Part shown: one piece after another, positions 15,554-24,743 of the stretch
How the letters are laid out: every line of letters starts with the position of its first letter
Numbering within the stretch: the stretch's first letter is position 1
From: Lactobacillus sp. ESL0785
GTDB taxonomy: Bacteria; Bacillota; Bacilli; Lactobacillales; Lactobacillaceae
Reading direction: 5' to 3'
DNA: 64,000 nt
NCBI RefSeq assembly: GCF_029395455.1
Contig: NZ_CP113916.1
Span: 1,550,001 to 1,614,000 of the forward strand
The notes under the pieces: model-generated
Seen by the model: only the letters and a program-made list of their open reading frames with translations
What the model was told of the DNA's origin: nothing
Database searches by the model: none
Translations under genes and position numbers: made by a program

Positions 15554-15597
15554 ACCATTATTTGCGTTTAAACAGCTGCTTAATTACCCGAATTAAT

Positions 15598-15882
15598 CTA
15601 CCCAACTTGAGCAGGATTAGCAGGTTGCGTTGGCTTAGCTGCAGTATTCTCAGAATCATCAAGCAAATTAGTAACTGTCCGTTCAATATATGAAGCAGAT
15701 TGAGGAACTTTATATAGCTCAACTCCCTCCTTGACGAAGACATCAGATGCCGCAATCATCGCCATTGCCGACTTAACACTAGCTGCATCTAAGTTGTCCT
15801 TTGCATCAGGCAGTGACAAGCTGCTGCGCTTGTTTGCACTATTTAAAAATACTAATTGTAATGTTTTTGTTGTTTTAGCCAT
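15598..15882 (-). CDS. DUF2922-like small protein
   Basis: A 94-aa soluble protein. The first half (TLQLVFLNSANKRSSLSLPD) matches the pattern of DUF2922 proteins: a short beta hairpin, then SLPDAKDNLDAASVKSAM. The tail is Pro/Ala/Gln-rich and probably flexible. It follows the DUF1659-like gene by 36 nt, a pair commonly seen together in Firmicutes, and the two end in one terminator. The function of the family is unknown. Confidence 0.75.
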   Translation of the reverse strand: MAKTTKTLQLVFLNSANKRSSLSLPDAKDNLDAASVKSAMAMIAASDVFVKEGVELYKVPQSASYIERTVTNLLDDSENTAAKPTQPANPAQVG

Positions 15883-15918
15883 TATTTCTTCTCCATTATC
15901 ATAAATATCAAGTCGTTA

Positions 15919-16143
15919 TTAGTTTTGCGTATCAGTCATTGGCAAGAGCTGCTTTTGTACTAAAGTGGCATCGTCCAAGTCATCCCCCTGCAGAGCAGCA
16001 AGTGCCTTACCAAAGTTAACTAATCCTGCAGTAGTTGCGTCCTTTTTAACGCCGCGAAAGATGCGAGACTTGCTACCTGTGGCGCCATATTTTTCATTCA
16101 AAAAGACATATTCAATTGATTGATCTACTAATTCTAAGTTCAT
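15919..16143 (-). CDS. DUF1659-like small protein
   Basis: A 74-aa protein, first gene of a two-gene unit with the DUF2922-like gene. The segment SRIFRGVKKDATTAGLVNFGKALAALQG (residues 26-53, shown here only as the ends SRIFRGVKKDATT and GKALAALQG) fits the DUF1659 pattern. No signal peptide or membrane segment was seen. The role is unknown; the family call is made from pattern only. Confidence 0.65.
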   Translation of the reverse strand: MNLELVDQSIEYVFLNEKYGATGSKSRIFRGVKKDATTAGLVNFGKALAALQGDDLDDATLVQKQLLPMTDTQN

Positions 16144-16395
16144 AATGTTACCTTCCGTTGTGAATCAAATTTCGTTATTGTGTAATCGACCTGCGCGCTA
16201 GATGTCTTACACTATTACTAACGAATTGAAACTGAAAAATGTAACATTTTTATCAAAAAAATTTACACACTGAATAATTACCAACTAGCTATTATTTAGG
16301 GAGGCATTTTTTAATTAACGCATCCAAAAGTGGTCAAATAAGGGTTAAGCCATTATAATTAGAGTAACTACTAATAAGGAGGACAAAATCCTATT

Positions 16396-17271
16396 ATGAA
16401 AAAAGCAACAATTTGGACAATTGTGGCTATCGCACTCGTCGCTCTTGGTGGCGGTGTCATCTATACCACGCAAAAGTCCAGTAATAATCAAGCTAATGCT
16501 GCCTACACTGAAGCAATGAATAACGGTCAAGATGCTGCAATTGACAAAGACTACGTTCGTGCCAGTCACGACTTTAATCAGGCTTTAGAAATTAAAAAGA
16601 CAGCGCAAGCTGAGGCTGACAAAAAGCAAGCTGATAATATGCAAGCCGCAATCAGTGCTACTAAAGACGGCAAATATTCTACTGCTTTAAACGTAGCAAC
16701 ATCTGTCATTACTGAAAAAAATGGTTATTCTGTCTTAGCTAAACAAGGCCGCAAACTAAAAACCACCATTGCCAATGTTAAAGATAACTATGATCATGAA
16801 CTTAAACCGCTTTTTGCTCAGGCACAAAAAGTCAAAAACAACGGCAGATACCCTGATGCTATTGCACAATACCAAAGAATTCTTGACCTGCCTTACATTA
16901 ACGGCACGTATTACACCAAATACAAGACTAAAGCCAAAAAAGGCATTAAAACTTGTCAAAAATTAGCAAAAACAACTGATGCTGCAACTGCAGCTCAAGC
17001 CACTAAAGCTAGCGCCGCCCAAAAAGCTAAGGACGAAAATACTCACAATGCAGGCAAGGTTGGCGAAGGCGTGATGGGCGACCACACAGTTCATGGTAAA
17101 ACTGTTACTGCCGAGCAAATTGCTGAATTACGCAAAAAGGTTAGCAGCTTAGGTTTTGATAGTAGTTCATGGAGTCCGCAAGACTTAATTGATCTATATC
17201 GCAAGTCTGGCCGTAACAATCCAACCGACATCACAAAAAAAGACATTCAAAATTACCTAAAGCCACAATAA
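16396..17271 (+). CDS. Membrane-anchored TPR-like protein
   Basis: A 291-aa protein starting at ATG behind AAGGAGGAC. Residues 5-26 form one transmembrane helix or uncleaved signal anchor (IWTIVAIALVALGGGVIYTT). The rest is probably extracellular. Two helix-pair stretches resemble TPR units (AIDKDYVRASHDFNQALEIK about 47-66; YPDAIAQYQRILDLP about 154-168), followed by an Ala/Lys/Thr coil. The C-terminal 50 residues form a compact domain (LRKKVSSLGFDSSSWSPQDL) that may bind wall or protein partners. No lipobox. I do not recognise a named family. Confidence 0.75.
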   Translation: MKKATIWTIVAIALVALGGGVIYTTQKSSNNQANAAYTEAMNNGQDAAIDKDYVRASHDFNQALEIKKTAQAEADKKQADNMQAAISATKDGKYSTALNVATSVITEKNGYSVLAKQGRKLKTTIANVKDNYDHELKPLFAQAQKVKNNGRYPDAIAQYQRILDLPYINGTYYTKYKTKAKKGIKTCQKLAKTTDAATAAQATKASAAQKAKDENTHNAGKVGEGVMGDHTVHGKTVTAEQIAELRKKVSSLGFDSSSWSPQDLIDLYRKSGRNNPTDITKKDIQNYLKPQ

Positions 17272-17411
17272 ATTATATGGTCAACACAACAACCAGTATT
17301 TGGGTAAAGATGGTCTTAAATAATTACTGCAATAGTTGCTTTTACCAGCTAAACTCGGTAAAATGACTATTGACTTTCACGTGTCCTATTTTTATTAAAG
17401 GAGTGTCCGCA

Positions 17412-17834
17412 TTGACTGAAGAAGAAAATAACACTAAAGATACTGAACAAGAAAATGATGAACTTAAAGTTGTCATACCTGAAGCCAATTGGTCAACAAT
17501 GCCACAAGAAGAATTTGCTGAGCAGCCTGACTACTTGCAGGTATTCACCGATTTTTACATTTCTCAATTCAATCAACGTGATCTAGAAATTATGGACTTG
17601 TACGATAATGATGCCAACATGGTTGATATCAACCATTACATCCTAGACAACATTAGTTTTTCACGTAAAGAATTGATTAGACATGCCTTGCAATATCACG
17701 CTAAGAATTTTCAAAGTTTAATTGATGAAATTACTAAGCAAGATAAGATTGAAGCAAGCAAAATGACGACATACAAGGATTGGGAAAATTGGTATGAAGA
17801 TCGGCGTAATCACATCGACAATTCTTTATCATAA
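17412..17834 (+). CDS. Hypothetical acidic protein
   Basis: A 140-aa protein from a TTG at 17412 preceded by AAAGGAG with 8-nt spacing; an in-frame ATG at 17370 lacks a binding site. The first 25 residues are strongly acidic (TEEENNTKDTEQENDE). The rest is mixed helical with many aromatic residues (YLQVFTDFYISQFNQRDLE; WENWYEDRR). There is no signal peptide or membrane segment. A terminator follows at 17877-17906. I do not recognise a family. Confidence 0.7.
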   Translation: MTEEENNTKDTEQENDELKVVIPEANWSTMPQEEFAEQPDYLQVFTDFYISQFNQRDLEIMDLYDNDANMVDINHYILDNISFSRKELIRHALQYHAKNFQSLIDEITKQDKIEASKMTTYKDWENWYEDRRNHIDNSLS

Positions 17835-17876
17835 TTTACTTGTACTATAGTTAAAAAAAGAACAAAATAGAAACTT

Positions 17877-17906
17877 AAAGAGAATGCCAACTTGACATTC
17901 TTTTTT
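17877..17906 (+). terminator. Terminator after the hypothetical acidic protein
   Basis: AAAGAGAATG pairs with CATTCTTTTT, followed by a T-run, 43 nt after the stop at 17834. Confidence 0.65.
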
Positions 17907-17950
17907 ACTTAAAAACAATACTATTTAGTCTATGGGAGTACATAATAACT

Positions 17951-19987
17951 ATGGATCAAAAGAAAAAGCGTATTTCCGCTGCTGGATTGCTAATTACAAT
18001 TGGGATTGTTTACGGTGACATCGGAACTAGTCCTCTTTACGTAATGAAATCCATCTTAACTGGAAATGGTGGTTTAGCCAGCGTCAATCGCGAATTAATT
18101 TTAGGTTCAATTTCATTAATTTTTTGGACAGTAACTTTATTGACTACTGTCAAGTACGTTATGATTGCACTTAATGCCACTAACCGTGGTGAAGGTGGAA
18201 TTTTTGCGTTATACGCGCTAGTCCGCAAGCGCGCCAAATGGCTCGTTATTCCTGCCCTAGTTGGTGGTGCAGCACTATTAGCCGATGGGACTTTAACACC
18301 GGCAGTGACAGTTACAACCTCAATTGAAGGTTTGAAGAACATGAAGTTTGGTTCCAGTATTCCTGTTCCTAACCAAAACATAGTAATCATTATTACCATC
18401 ATTATTCTACTATTGCTATTTTCGATTCAAATGCTTGGCACTAGCAGTATTGGTAAAGCCTTCGGCCCCATTATGTTTGTCTGGTTTACCTTTTTGGGTG
18501 CAATCGGCATTCTTAATATGACACACGATTGGTCGATTTTAGAAGCTTTGAATCCATTTTGGGCAATTAAAATTTTATTTAGTCCAGCTAATAAAGTTGG
18601 CATTTTTATCCTTGGTTCAATCTTTCTGGCAACTACTGGTGCCGAAGCTCTTTATTCAGATGTTGGCCATGTTGGTCAAGGCAATATTCGCGGTTCTTGG
18701 CCGTATGTCTTTATTTGTCTGGCATTAAATTATCTAGGACAAGGTGTCTGGATTTTACAAAATCCAAATTACCAAACACACGGAACAGAATTAAATCCAT
18801 TCTTTGAAGCTGTCCCAGCTAATTTACGACTCTTTGCAATTGTTCTGGCAACAATTGCTGCCATTATCGCCTCACAAGCGTTGATTACCGGTTCATTCAC
18901 CTTGGTTTCTGAAGCCAGCGGGTTAAAGTTTTTGCCGCGAATGAACATCGATTATCCGACAACTGAACATGGTCAGATTTACATTCCATCAGTGAATAAA
19001 ATGATCTGTGTTGCCACAATTACGATTGTAATTTTCTTCCAAACTTCTGAACATATGGAAGCCGCTTATGGTCTATCAATCACAGTTACGATGTTAATGA
19101 CAACATTATTGTTGTTTGAATATCTGGGAACTAAACATAGTCCCTTACTTCTCCGGTTAGGGTTCTTGTTAGTATTTGGCTTCATTGAAAGCATGTTCTT
19201 AATTTCTAGTTTGACCAAGTTCATGCATGGTGGTTACGTAACAGTCTTGATTGCCGGCTTTATCGGTGTAATCATGTTTATCTGGTATTTCGGTAACAAG
19301 GTACGGGACAAGCACGAAGGAGCTAACACCTATGTCCGTTTAGATGAATATACCGACATGCTGACAGACCTCAGTCATGATGATGATTTTCCAGTCTACG
19401 CCACTAACTTAGTTTACATGGCCAAAGTTAAATACAATAAATTTATTAAACGGGAAATTTTATATTCAATCTTGGATAAACGGCCCAAACGAGCTCATGC
19501 CTACTGGTTTGTTTCTGTCAATATCACTAACGAACCATTTACAGCCAAATATGCAGTCAACACCTATGGCACCAAGAATGTTATTAACGTTCAACTATTT
19601 TTAGGCTTTAAGAAGCAGACTAGTGTTAACGTCTATTTACGGCAAATCGTTCATGATTTAATTAAAGATGGCACAATTGAGGCTCAACCGCAAGACTATA
19701 CAACAATGCCCGGACGTGAAGTTGGTGATTTCTCCTTTGTTATCGTTAACGACGTCGTTAGTCCCCTGACTAAGCTTAAGGGCTTTGAAAAATGGATTGT
19801 TCAAGCTCGAGTTTGGTTACAGAACCTATCATCTAATCCAGCAACTTGGTTTGGTTTGGAATATACCGATACAGTTGTTGAACGGGTACCGTTAATTTTA
19901 GGTAAACCTGAACGTAACCTGCATATCAAGCGAGTTGCCACACGCGATTATTCCCATCTCAAAAACGAAGAATTTCAAAATATTTAA
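17951..19987 (+). CDS. kup: Potassium uptake protein, KUP/HAK/KT family
   Basis: A 678-aa protein of typical Kup length. The N-terminus contains the family signature GIVYGDIGTSPLYV (about residues 18-31), and about 12 transmembrane helices run to about residue 450. LLADGTLTPAVTVTTSIEGL (about 109-128) and TGAEALYSDVGHVG (about 229-242) are also typical. The C-terminal 200 residues are cytoplasmic. It imports K+ together with H+. The gene stands alone and ends in a strong bidirectional terminator. The 116 bp upstream are too short for a c-di-AMP riboswitch. Confidence 0.95.
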   Translation: MDQKKKRISAAGLLITIGIVYGDIGTSPLYVMKSILTGNGGLASVNRELILGSISLIFWTVTLLTTVKYVMIALNATNRGEGGIFALYALVRKRAKWLVIPALVGGAALLADGTLTPAVTVTTSIEGLKNMKFGSSIPVPNQNIVIIITIIILLLLFSIQMLGTSSIGKAFGPIMFVWFTFLGAIGILNMTHDWSILEALNPFWAIKILFSPANKVGIFILGSIFLATTGAEALYSDVGHVGQGNIRGSWPYVFICLALNYLGQGVWILQNPNYQTHGTELNPFFEAVPANLRLFAIVLATIAAIIASQALITGSFTLVSEASGLKFLPRMNIDYPTTEHGQIYIPSVNKMICVATITIVIFFQTSEHMEAAYGLSITVTMLMTTLLLFEYLGTKHSPLLLRLGFLLVFGFIESMFLISSLTKFMHGGYVTVLIAGFIGVIMFIWYFGNKVRDKHEGANTYVRLDEYTDMLTDLSHDDDFPVYATNLVYMAKVKYNKFIKREILYSILDKRPKRAHAYWFVSVNITNEPFTAKYAVNTYGTKNVINVQLFLGFKKQTSVNVYLRQIVHDLIKDGTIEAQPQDYTTMPGREVGDFSFVIVNDVVSPLTKLKGFEKWIVQARVWLQNLSSNPATWFGLEYTDTVVERVPLILGKPERNLHIKRVATRDYSHLKNEEFQNI

Positions 19988-19995
19988 CGCTATAC

Positions 19996-20031
19996 AAAAA
20001 GCGCTGTTCCTTTTGGAACAGCGCTTTTTTT
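19996..20031. terminator. Bidirectional terminator between kup and pepO
   Basis: Perfect arms AAAAAGCGCTGTTCC and GGAACAGCGCTTTTT with a TTTT loop; it has T-runs on both strands and serves the converging genes. Confidence 0.9.
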
Positions 20032-20077
20032 GTAATTCATATAATTAAAAACTAAAATAACTAAAAATATAATAATA

Positions 20078-22027
20078 TTACCAAATGTGTACGCGCTGAG
20101 CTGGATCAAGCCACATACCATCAGACGACTTTACATCAAAAACTTTATAAAAATCATCTTGGCACTGGATTTGAACATTGGCTCTCTCCGGACCCGGTGC
20201 GTGCACATCCACAGCTGTCTGGGTTTTAATTGATTCTGTCAATTGTTTATTAGCCCAAATACGTGCAAAGTTTTCAAATAATTTCTTTAAATCATCATTT
20301 TCATTCTTTGCAGCTTCAACTGCGGCCGTCAATCCACCTTGATCGGCAATGTTTTCTGAGACGATTTGCTTACCATTTAGTTTAACGGGACCATATTCAA
20401 TTCCATCAAACAAGTCAATCTCAGCTTGTGTTCGTTTCTTGAACTCAGCGTAATCTTCTTTAGTCCACCAATTAGTCATGTTACCAAATTCATCAAATTG
20501 AGCACCATTATTATCGAAGGCATGTGATACTTCATGAGCAATAACTGAACCAATACCGCCAAAATTACTTGCTCTGTCTTGCTTCAAATCATAGAATGGT
20601 GACTGTAAAATTGCCGCTGGGAAAGTTAAATCATTTCTTTGCGGATCGTAGCAAGCATTAACCAGATTACCTGGCATTGCCCAAATCGTCCGGTCAACTT
20701 TCTTATGCAATTGTTCAATATTATACTTTTGCTCCTCAATAGCAAAGGCACGATCATTGGCATAAAGACTGCCACCCTGACTAGCTGGGATGACTTTAAA
20801 TCTGTTATAAATTTCTTCAATCTTATCTGGATAACCAATTTTAAGTTCCAAAGCCTCTAACTTAACAATTGCCTTCTTCTTAGTGGCTTCTGATAACCAG
20901 CTATTCATCTGCAATCGTTCTTTATAAACATCGAGCATGCGGTTAATCATATCCTCGACGTCTTTTTTGGCATCTTCACCAAAGTAAGTCTGTCCATAGT
21001 AAACACCAACAACTTCACTAAATGCATTATTAGCAATGTGATAAGCCTGTTTTTCACCACTTGGCAATTTAGGCTGACCAGACAAAGCTTTACTAAATGG
21101 AAATGCTGCTTCACGAAATTCTTGTGACAAATCTGATGCAGCATCATTGATAAAGTTAACCAGCATCCAACCCTTGATTTCAGCAAAATTAGCTGAATTA
21201 ATAATCTCATTAATATGATCAAGATACCGTGGTTCTTCAACAATAATTCGATCTGGTTCTTCGCCAATAACTTCCTTTAGGTAATACTTAATCTTAAAGT
21301 CAGTAAATTTAGCTTCAAAGTCAGTAATCTTCATCGGATTATAGCAAGCTGGATAATCGGCCCATTCTTCAGTCGATTTAACAACTTTAGCCAACTTAGC
21401 ATCGAACTTAATCGCATCTGCAGCATACTTATCTGCAGCCGCAGCTTCAACACCAGCCATTTTAAGTAATTGCGCTGATTGCTGTTGCAAAATTCCCAAT
21501 AATTTTGGTGCATCTGCAGTTTCATAAGTTGTCGTATCTGGCAAATACGTCCCTGGACCGGCAAAAGACAAAACATTAATCTTAGTATTTTTCATATCTG
21601 GCTCAACACTAAAACTAAACGGAATTGAAGCAAAAGTAGCCAAATCTGGTGCGTTCAAATTATAATCAGAAAAGTCTCTAATACCTTCAAGTAGCTTCAG
21701 ATCAGATTGAATTGGAGCTGCACCATCTTCGTTACGTTTAGTAAAGTTCTTAGCCAATTGGTACAAAGCAACCGCCTTATCCATGTTAGGCACATCAGGA
21801 ATTGCCTTTTGTCCTGAAGCAAAATCTGCAAAATCCTGCATTAAATGCTTCTCAACATTAACATCAATTCCATCAAATGATGCCATTCGTGAACGGTCAG
21901 ACGGTATTTCTGTCTTCTCAAGCCATTCAGAATTAACAGACAAGTAGATATTATCTTGCGGCCGTGTACCGACTTTAGGCTCGATGACATTGCCACTGCC
22001 ACCACGAACCATAACTTGTTTTTTCAT
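20078..22027 (-). CDS. pepO: Oligoendopeptidase PepO (M13 zinc metallopeptidase)
   Basis: A 649-aa cytoplasmic enzyme, the usual size for PepO. The zinc motif HEVSHAF (about residue 498) and the downstream ENIADQGGL (the third zinc ligand Glu, about residue 556) are intact. The C-terminus ends in the family pattern (PAQRVHIW). There is no signal peptide, as expected for lactic acid bacteria where PepO cuts imported casein peptides. ATG start with GGGAGG upstream. Confidence 0.95.
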   Translation of the reverse strand: MKKQVMVRGGSGNVIEPKVGTRPQDNIYLSVNSEWLEKTEIPSDRSRMASFDGIDVNVEKHLMQDFADFASGQKAIPDVPNMDKAVALYQLAKNFTKRNEDGAAPIQSDLKLLEGIRDFSDYNLNAPDLATFASIPFSFSVEPDMKNTKINVLSFAGPGTYLPDTTTYETADAPKLLGILQQQSAQLLKMAGVEAAAADKYAADAIKFDAKLAKVVKSTEEWADYPACYNPMKITDFEAKFTDFKIKYYLKEVIGEEPDRIIVEEPRYLDHINEIINSANFAEIKGWMLVNFINDAASDLSQEFREAAFPFSKALSGQPKLPSGEKQAYHIANNAFSEVVGVYYGQTYFGEDAKKDVEDMINRMLDVYKERLQMNSWLSEATKKKAIVKLEALELKIGYPDKIEEIYNRFKVIPASQGGSLYANDRAFAIEEQKYNIEQLHKKVDRTIWAMPGNLVNACYDPQRNDLTFPAAILQSPFYDLKQDRASNFGGIGSVIAHEVSHAFDNNGAQFDEFGNMTNWWTKEDYAEFKKRTQAEIDLFDGIEYGPVKLNGKQIVSENIADQGGLTAAVEAAKNENDDLKKLFENFARIWANKQLTESIKTQTAVDVHAPGPERANVQIQCQDDFYKVFDVKSSDGMWLDPAQRVHIW

Positions 22028-22127
22028 TCAGGAAATCCTCCCAATATTTAATTAAAATTAAGCTAAATTAATAATAGCATTTTAATTAGATTTCAACTGT
22101 TAAAAATTTTTTACAAAATCATTCATA

Positions 22128-23348
22128 TTATTTATAAGTTGTAATCTTTTTACTCAACTTTGCATGAAGCGGAATCAGTAAAATAATCATTAAGAAAATC
22201 CCTGCAGCAGCCACAATGAAAAACGGAATGTAACCCGCACGATCAATCATCATCCCACCAAATAATGGGCCAAAAGCCTGACCAATTCCACGAGCAACAC
22301 TGATTTCACCTTGATATTTGCCTTTACTGGACAATGGCGATAATTCATTAATATATGCGGGGACAGCTGGAAAAGCAGTCGCCTCACCAAAAGTTAAAAT
22401 TAACATCGACAAGGCAAAATGAACAAAATCCCGTGCAAAAATTAGGGTCACAAACGAAATAGCAAACATCAATGTCCCAAAAATTATCTGGTGAAATAAA
22501 TTTTTAAATACATGCGGATAGCGCGCTAAAATAACCTGAATAATTACGATGACAGCACCATTCAAAGTCCAGAGTAAACTATACATATGAAATGGTATCC
22601 CTAATGAAACCATATAAACGGACAAGTTAGATTCCCAATTCATATACATTAACCACGTTACTGCCAATGACACTAAAAAACCAATCGTTAACAACAGATT
22701 ATACTTTGGCATTGGCTGCATTTTAGGTCTTTCACCAGTTGCAACTGTTTCTGCCTGCCTTCTTTGGTGAAAGTTGATAATTGGTCGATAATTAATTGCC
22801 GCGTTGATTGCAGCAATTGCAAACAAACTTGCCGCAAGAATAAAGAGAAACTCAATTGAAAAGTCATACAAGTAACCAACTAACAGTGTTCCCGTAACCG
22901 TTCCTACATTTTGGGCAAAATAAATCAGATTAAAGACATAACGACCGGGATATTTCCTTAAACTCGTTGCAATTGAGTTAATTATCGTACCATTCCAGCC
23001 ACTGATTAATCCAGTTAGTGTTAGCCACAACCAATAGGCTGGCCAACCATGAAAAAAGGCCATCAAGAACAAAACCAAGGCATCAAGTCCCAATCCTGCC
23101 ACAATTAAAGGATAAGGATTATAGCGATCATAAAAACGCCCTGCCACTAAGGAGCCCAACACATTACTTGCACAGTTGCAAAACAGAACTACCCCAATCA
23201 TCGAAAGGCTAATATGTAGTTGTTTATTTAAATACACCGAAGTTAACGGCCACACAAAGCTTGACCCAATCCACGTGGCCAATTCACCTAAAAGCAGCCA
23301 GCGTAATTTAACTTCCGTTTCATTCTTTGATCCATGTGTAAGTTTCAT
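22128..23348 (-). CDS. MFS transporter, probably a drug or metabolite exporter
   Basis: A 406-aa protein with 12 predicted membrane segments. The loop motif LVAGRFYDRYNPYPLIVAG (about residues 67-85) corresponds to the MFS motif A between helices 2 and 3. The layout resembles MdtH/YitG-type exporters, but no substrate can be read. The start is ATG with AAAGGG upstream. It lies upstream of pepO on the same strand with a 100-bp gap, so co-transcription is possible. Confidence 0.85.
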   Translation of the reverse strand: MKLTHGSKNETEVKLRWLLLGELATWIGSSFVWPLTSVYLNKQLHISLSMIGVVLFCNCASNVLGSLVAGRFYDRYNPYPLIVAGLGLDALVLFLMAFFHGWPAYWLWLTLTGLISGWNGTIINSIATSLRKYPGRYVFNLIYFAQNVGTVTGTLLVGYLYDFSIEFLFILAASLFAIAAINAAINYRPIINFHQRRQAETVATGERPKMQPMPKYNLLLTIGFLVSLAVTWLMYMNWESNLSVYMVSLGIPFHMYSLLWTLNGAVIVIIQVILARYPHVFKNLFHQIIFGTLMFAISFVTLIFARDFVHFALSMLILTFGEATAFPAVPAYINELSPLSSKGKYQGEISVARGIGQAFGPLFGGMMIDRAGYIPFFIVAAAGIFLMIILLIPLHAKLSKKITTYK

Positions 23349-23401
23349 CTATTCAGCCCTTTCTATTAATATCCTAACTACCAGTTTAGCAAGAAGTATT
23401 A

Positions 23402-23437
23402 AAAAAGAACACCCCTTGGGCTAGAGGTGTTCTTTTT
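23402..23437 (-). terminator. Terminator of the asnB-D-Asp ligase operon
   Basis: AAAAGAACACC...GGTGTTCTTTT with a loop of CCTTGGGCTAGA, 17 nt after the stop at 23454; U-run on the minus transcript. Confidence 0.85.
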
Positions 23438-23453
23438 AAAGATTATTATGATA

Positions 23454-24728
23454 TTATTCTTCCGACTTCTTACCAAAGAATTGACCCTTGTTTACTTGGT
23501 AAAACTTCTTGTAGCGGTCATAATAATTATGAAACATATACTTCATTAATAACCAGCGCTTAAAACTGCGATCCTTATCATAAAAGACCGTGGTGCCATA
23601 GCGACCCTCGTGAATTAGTTCTTCGGCAGTTTGCTTGGCTTCATTATTATAAGCATACTGCTTAAAAATCTTAACGGGAACACCCAACCACAGAATATGC
23701 TTGGACTTTAATTTGTTACCATAAACGGTTGCTTTTTCTTTCAGATTATCATATACGTAATCGTCAACGTACCACTTAGCTAAATTGTAGCCATTTAGAG
23801 TAACATAAAAACTTGACCGTCCTTGACGCAGGTTAATTTCAAAGAACTTATACTGGCCATCACGCTCATCGTACTTAATGTCAAAGTTAGCCATTCCTGT
23901 ATAATTTAATTTCTCTAAGAAAGCTTCAACTTGCTCATATAATTTTTCATTATATTCCGGCAAAATCGCCATATAATTACCAATTGATTGCGGCGTCGGA
24001 TCTTCCAATAACGGGTGACCCATACACATCATTTTAATATGGTGATCTTTGTCAACATAGGCATTCAAAACCCGCATATTAGAGTCATCCCCGGGGATAA
24101 AGTCTTGTAAAATCAGGTCAGCCTTGTAACCATTATTATAAATTTTACCAACAATATCCTTTAATTCCGCCTCATCATGAATAGTAAAGGCCTTTTTACG
24201 ACCTTCAAAATGAACATCAAGCCATGAAACAGGATCTTCTGGTTTTAATTCAACAGGATAATTAAACGGGAAGTTAAGATAATCAGCAGCCTTAAAATCT
24301 GCCATGGTAATAATCTTAGTCTTAGGATATGGTAAGCCATATTCTTCTGCAATTTGATAGAAGCCTTCCTTAGAGATCAGTTTTTCCAACAAATCATAGT
24401 CAATATACGGTACCACAAAGACTTCTTGTAATTCATCCTTGTGCTTAGACAATAATTCAGCGTAGCCATCACCACAAGCAATCAAAATTACTGGCTCTTG
24501 ATGATCGCGATACACCTGCATTTTCTCACGCATTACCGTCATAAAAGTTGGGTCTTCACTAAAGCCGTGGTGCAGCTCAACTTCGACTATTTTGGAATAA
24601 CGCGTTGCGGCCAGTTGGCTATCAGCTAATGCCTTAACCTTAATTCCGTACGCCTCATTAAACGATCGTGCCATGCCGTAAACATTAATATCACTACCAA
24701 GTAAAATTGGCGTAAAATCTGGTTTCAT
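23454..24728 (-). CDS. D-aspartate ligase (ATP-grasp), peptidoglycan cross-bridge
   Basis: A 424-aa ATP-grasp protein. The N-terminal ILLGSDINVYGMARSF, the ATP-binding middle (VELKPEDPVSW, about residues 159-169) and the metal-binding FEINLRQGRSS (about 297-307) fit the Aslfm family, which adds D-Asp to the lysine of UDP-MurNAc-pentapeptide in Enterococcus faecium and lactobacilli. The family length (about 420) agrees. It starts 15 nt after the stop of an AsnB-type amidotransferase; such enzymes amidate D-Asp to D-Asn in the bridge, which supports the assignment. ATG start behind AGGAG. Cytoplasmic. Confidence 0.85.
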   Translation of the reverse strand: MKPDFTPILLGSDINVYGMARSFNEAYGIKVKALADSQLAATRYSKIVEVELHHGFSEDPTFMTVMREKMQVYRDHQEPVILIACGDGYAELLSKHKDELQEVFVVPYIDYDLLEKLISKEGFYQIAEEYGLPYPKTKIITMADFKAADYLNFPFNYPVELKPEDPVSWLDVHFEGRKKAFTIHDEAELKDIVGKIYNNGYKADLILQDFIPGDDSNMRVLNAYVDKDHHIKMMCMGHPLLEDPTPQSIGNYMAILPEYNEKLYEQVEAFLEKLNYTGMANFDIKYDERDGQYKFFEINLRQGRSSFYVTLNGYNLAKWYVDDYVYDNLKEKATVYGNKLKSKHILWLGVPVKIFKQYAYNNEAKQTAEELIHEGRYGTTVFYDKDRSFKRWLLMKYMFHNYYDRYKKFYQVNKGQFFGKKSEE

Positions 24729-24743
24729 TTTAAACTGCTCCTA

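Noticed and set aside
15502-15755. Small open frames on both strands around 15.5-15.75 kb
   Set aside because: They run through the terminator hairpin or overlap the DUF2922 gene in other frames, with no binding sites.
17835-17950. c-di-AMP riboswitch before kup
   Set aside because: The gap is only 116 bp, part of it is a terminator, and no ydaO-type core is visible.
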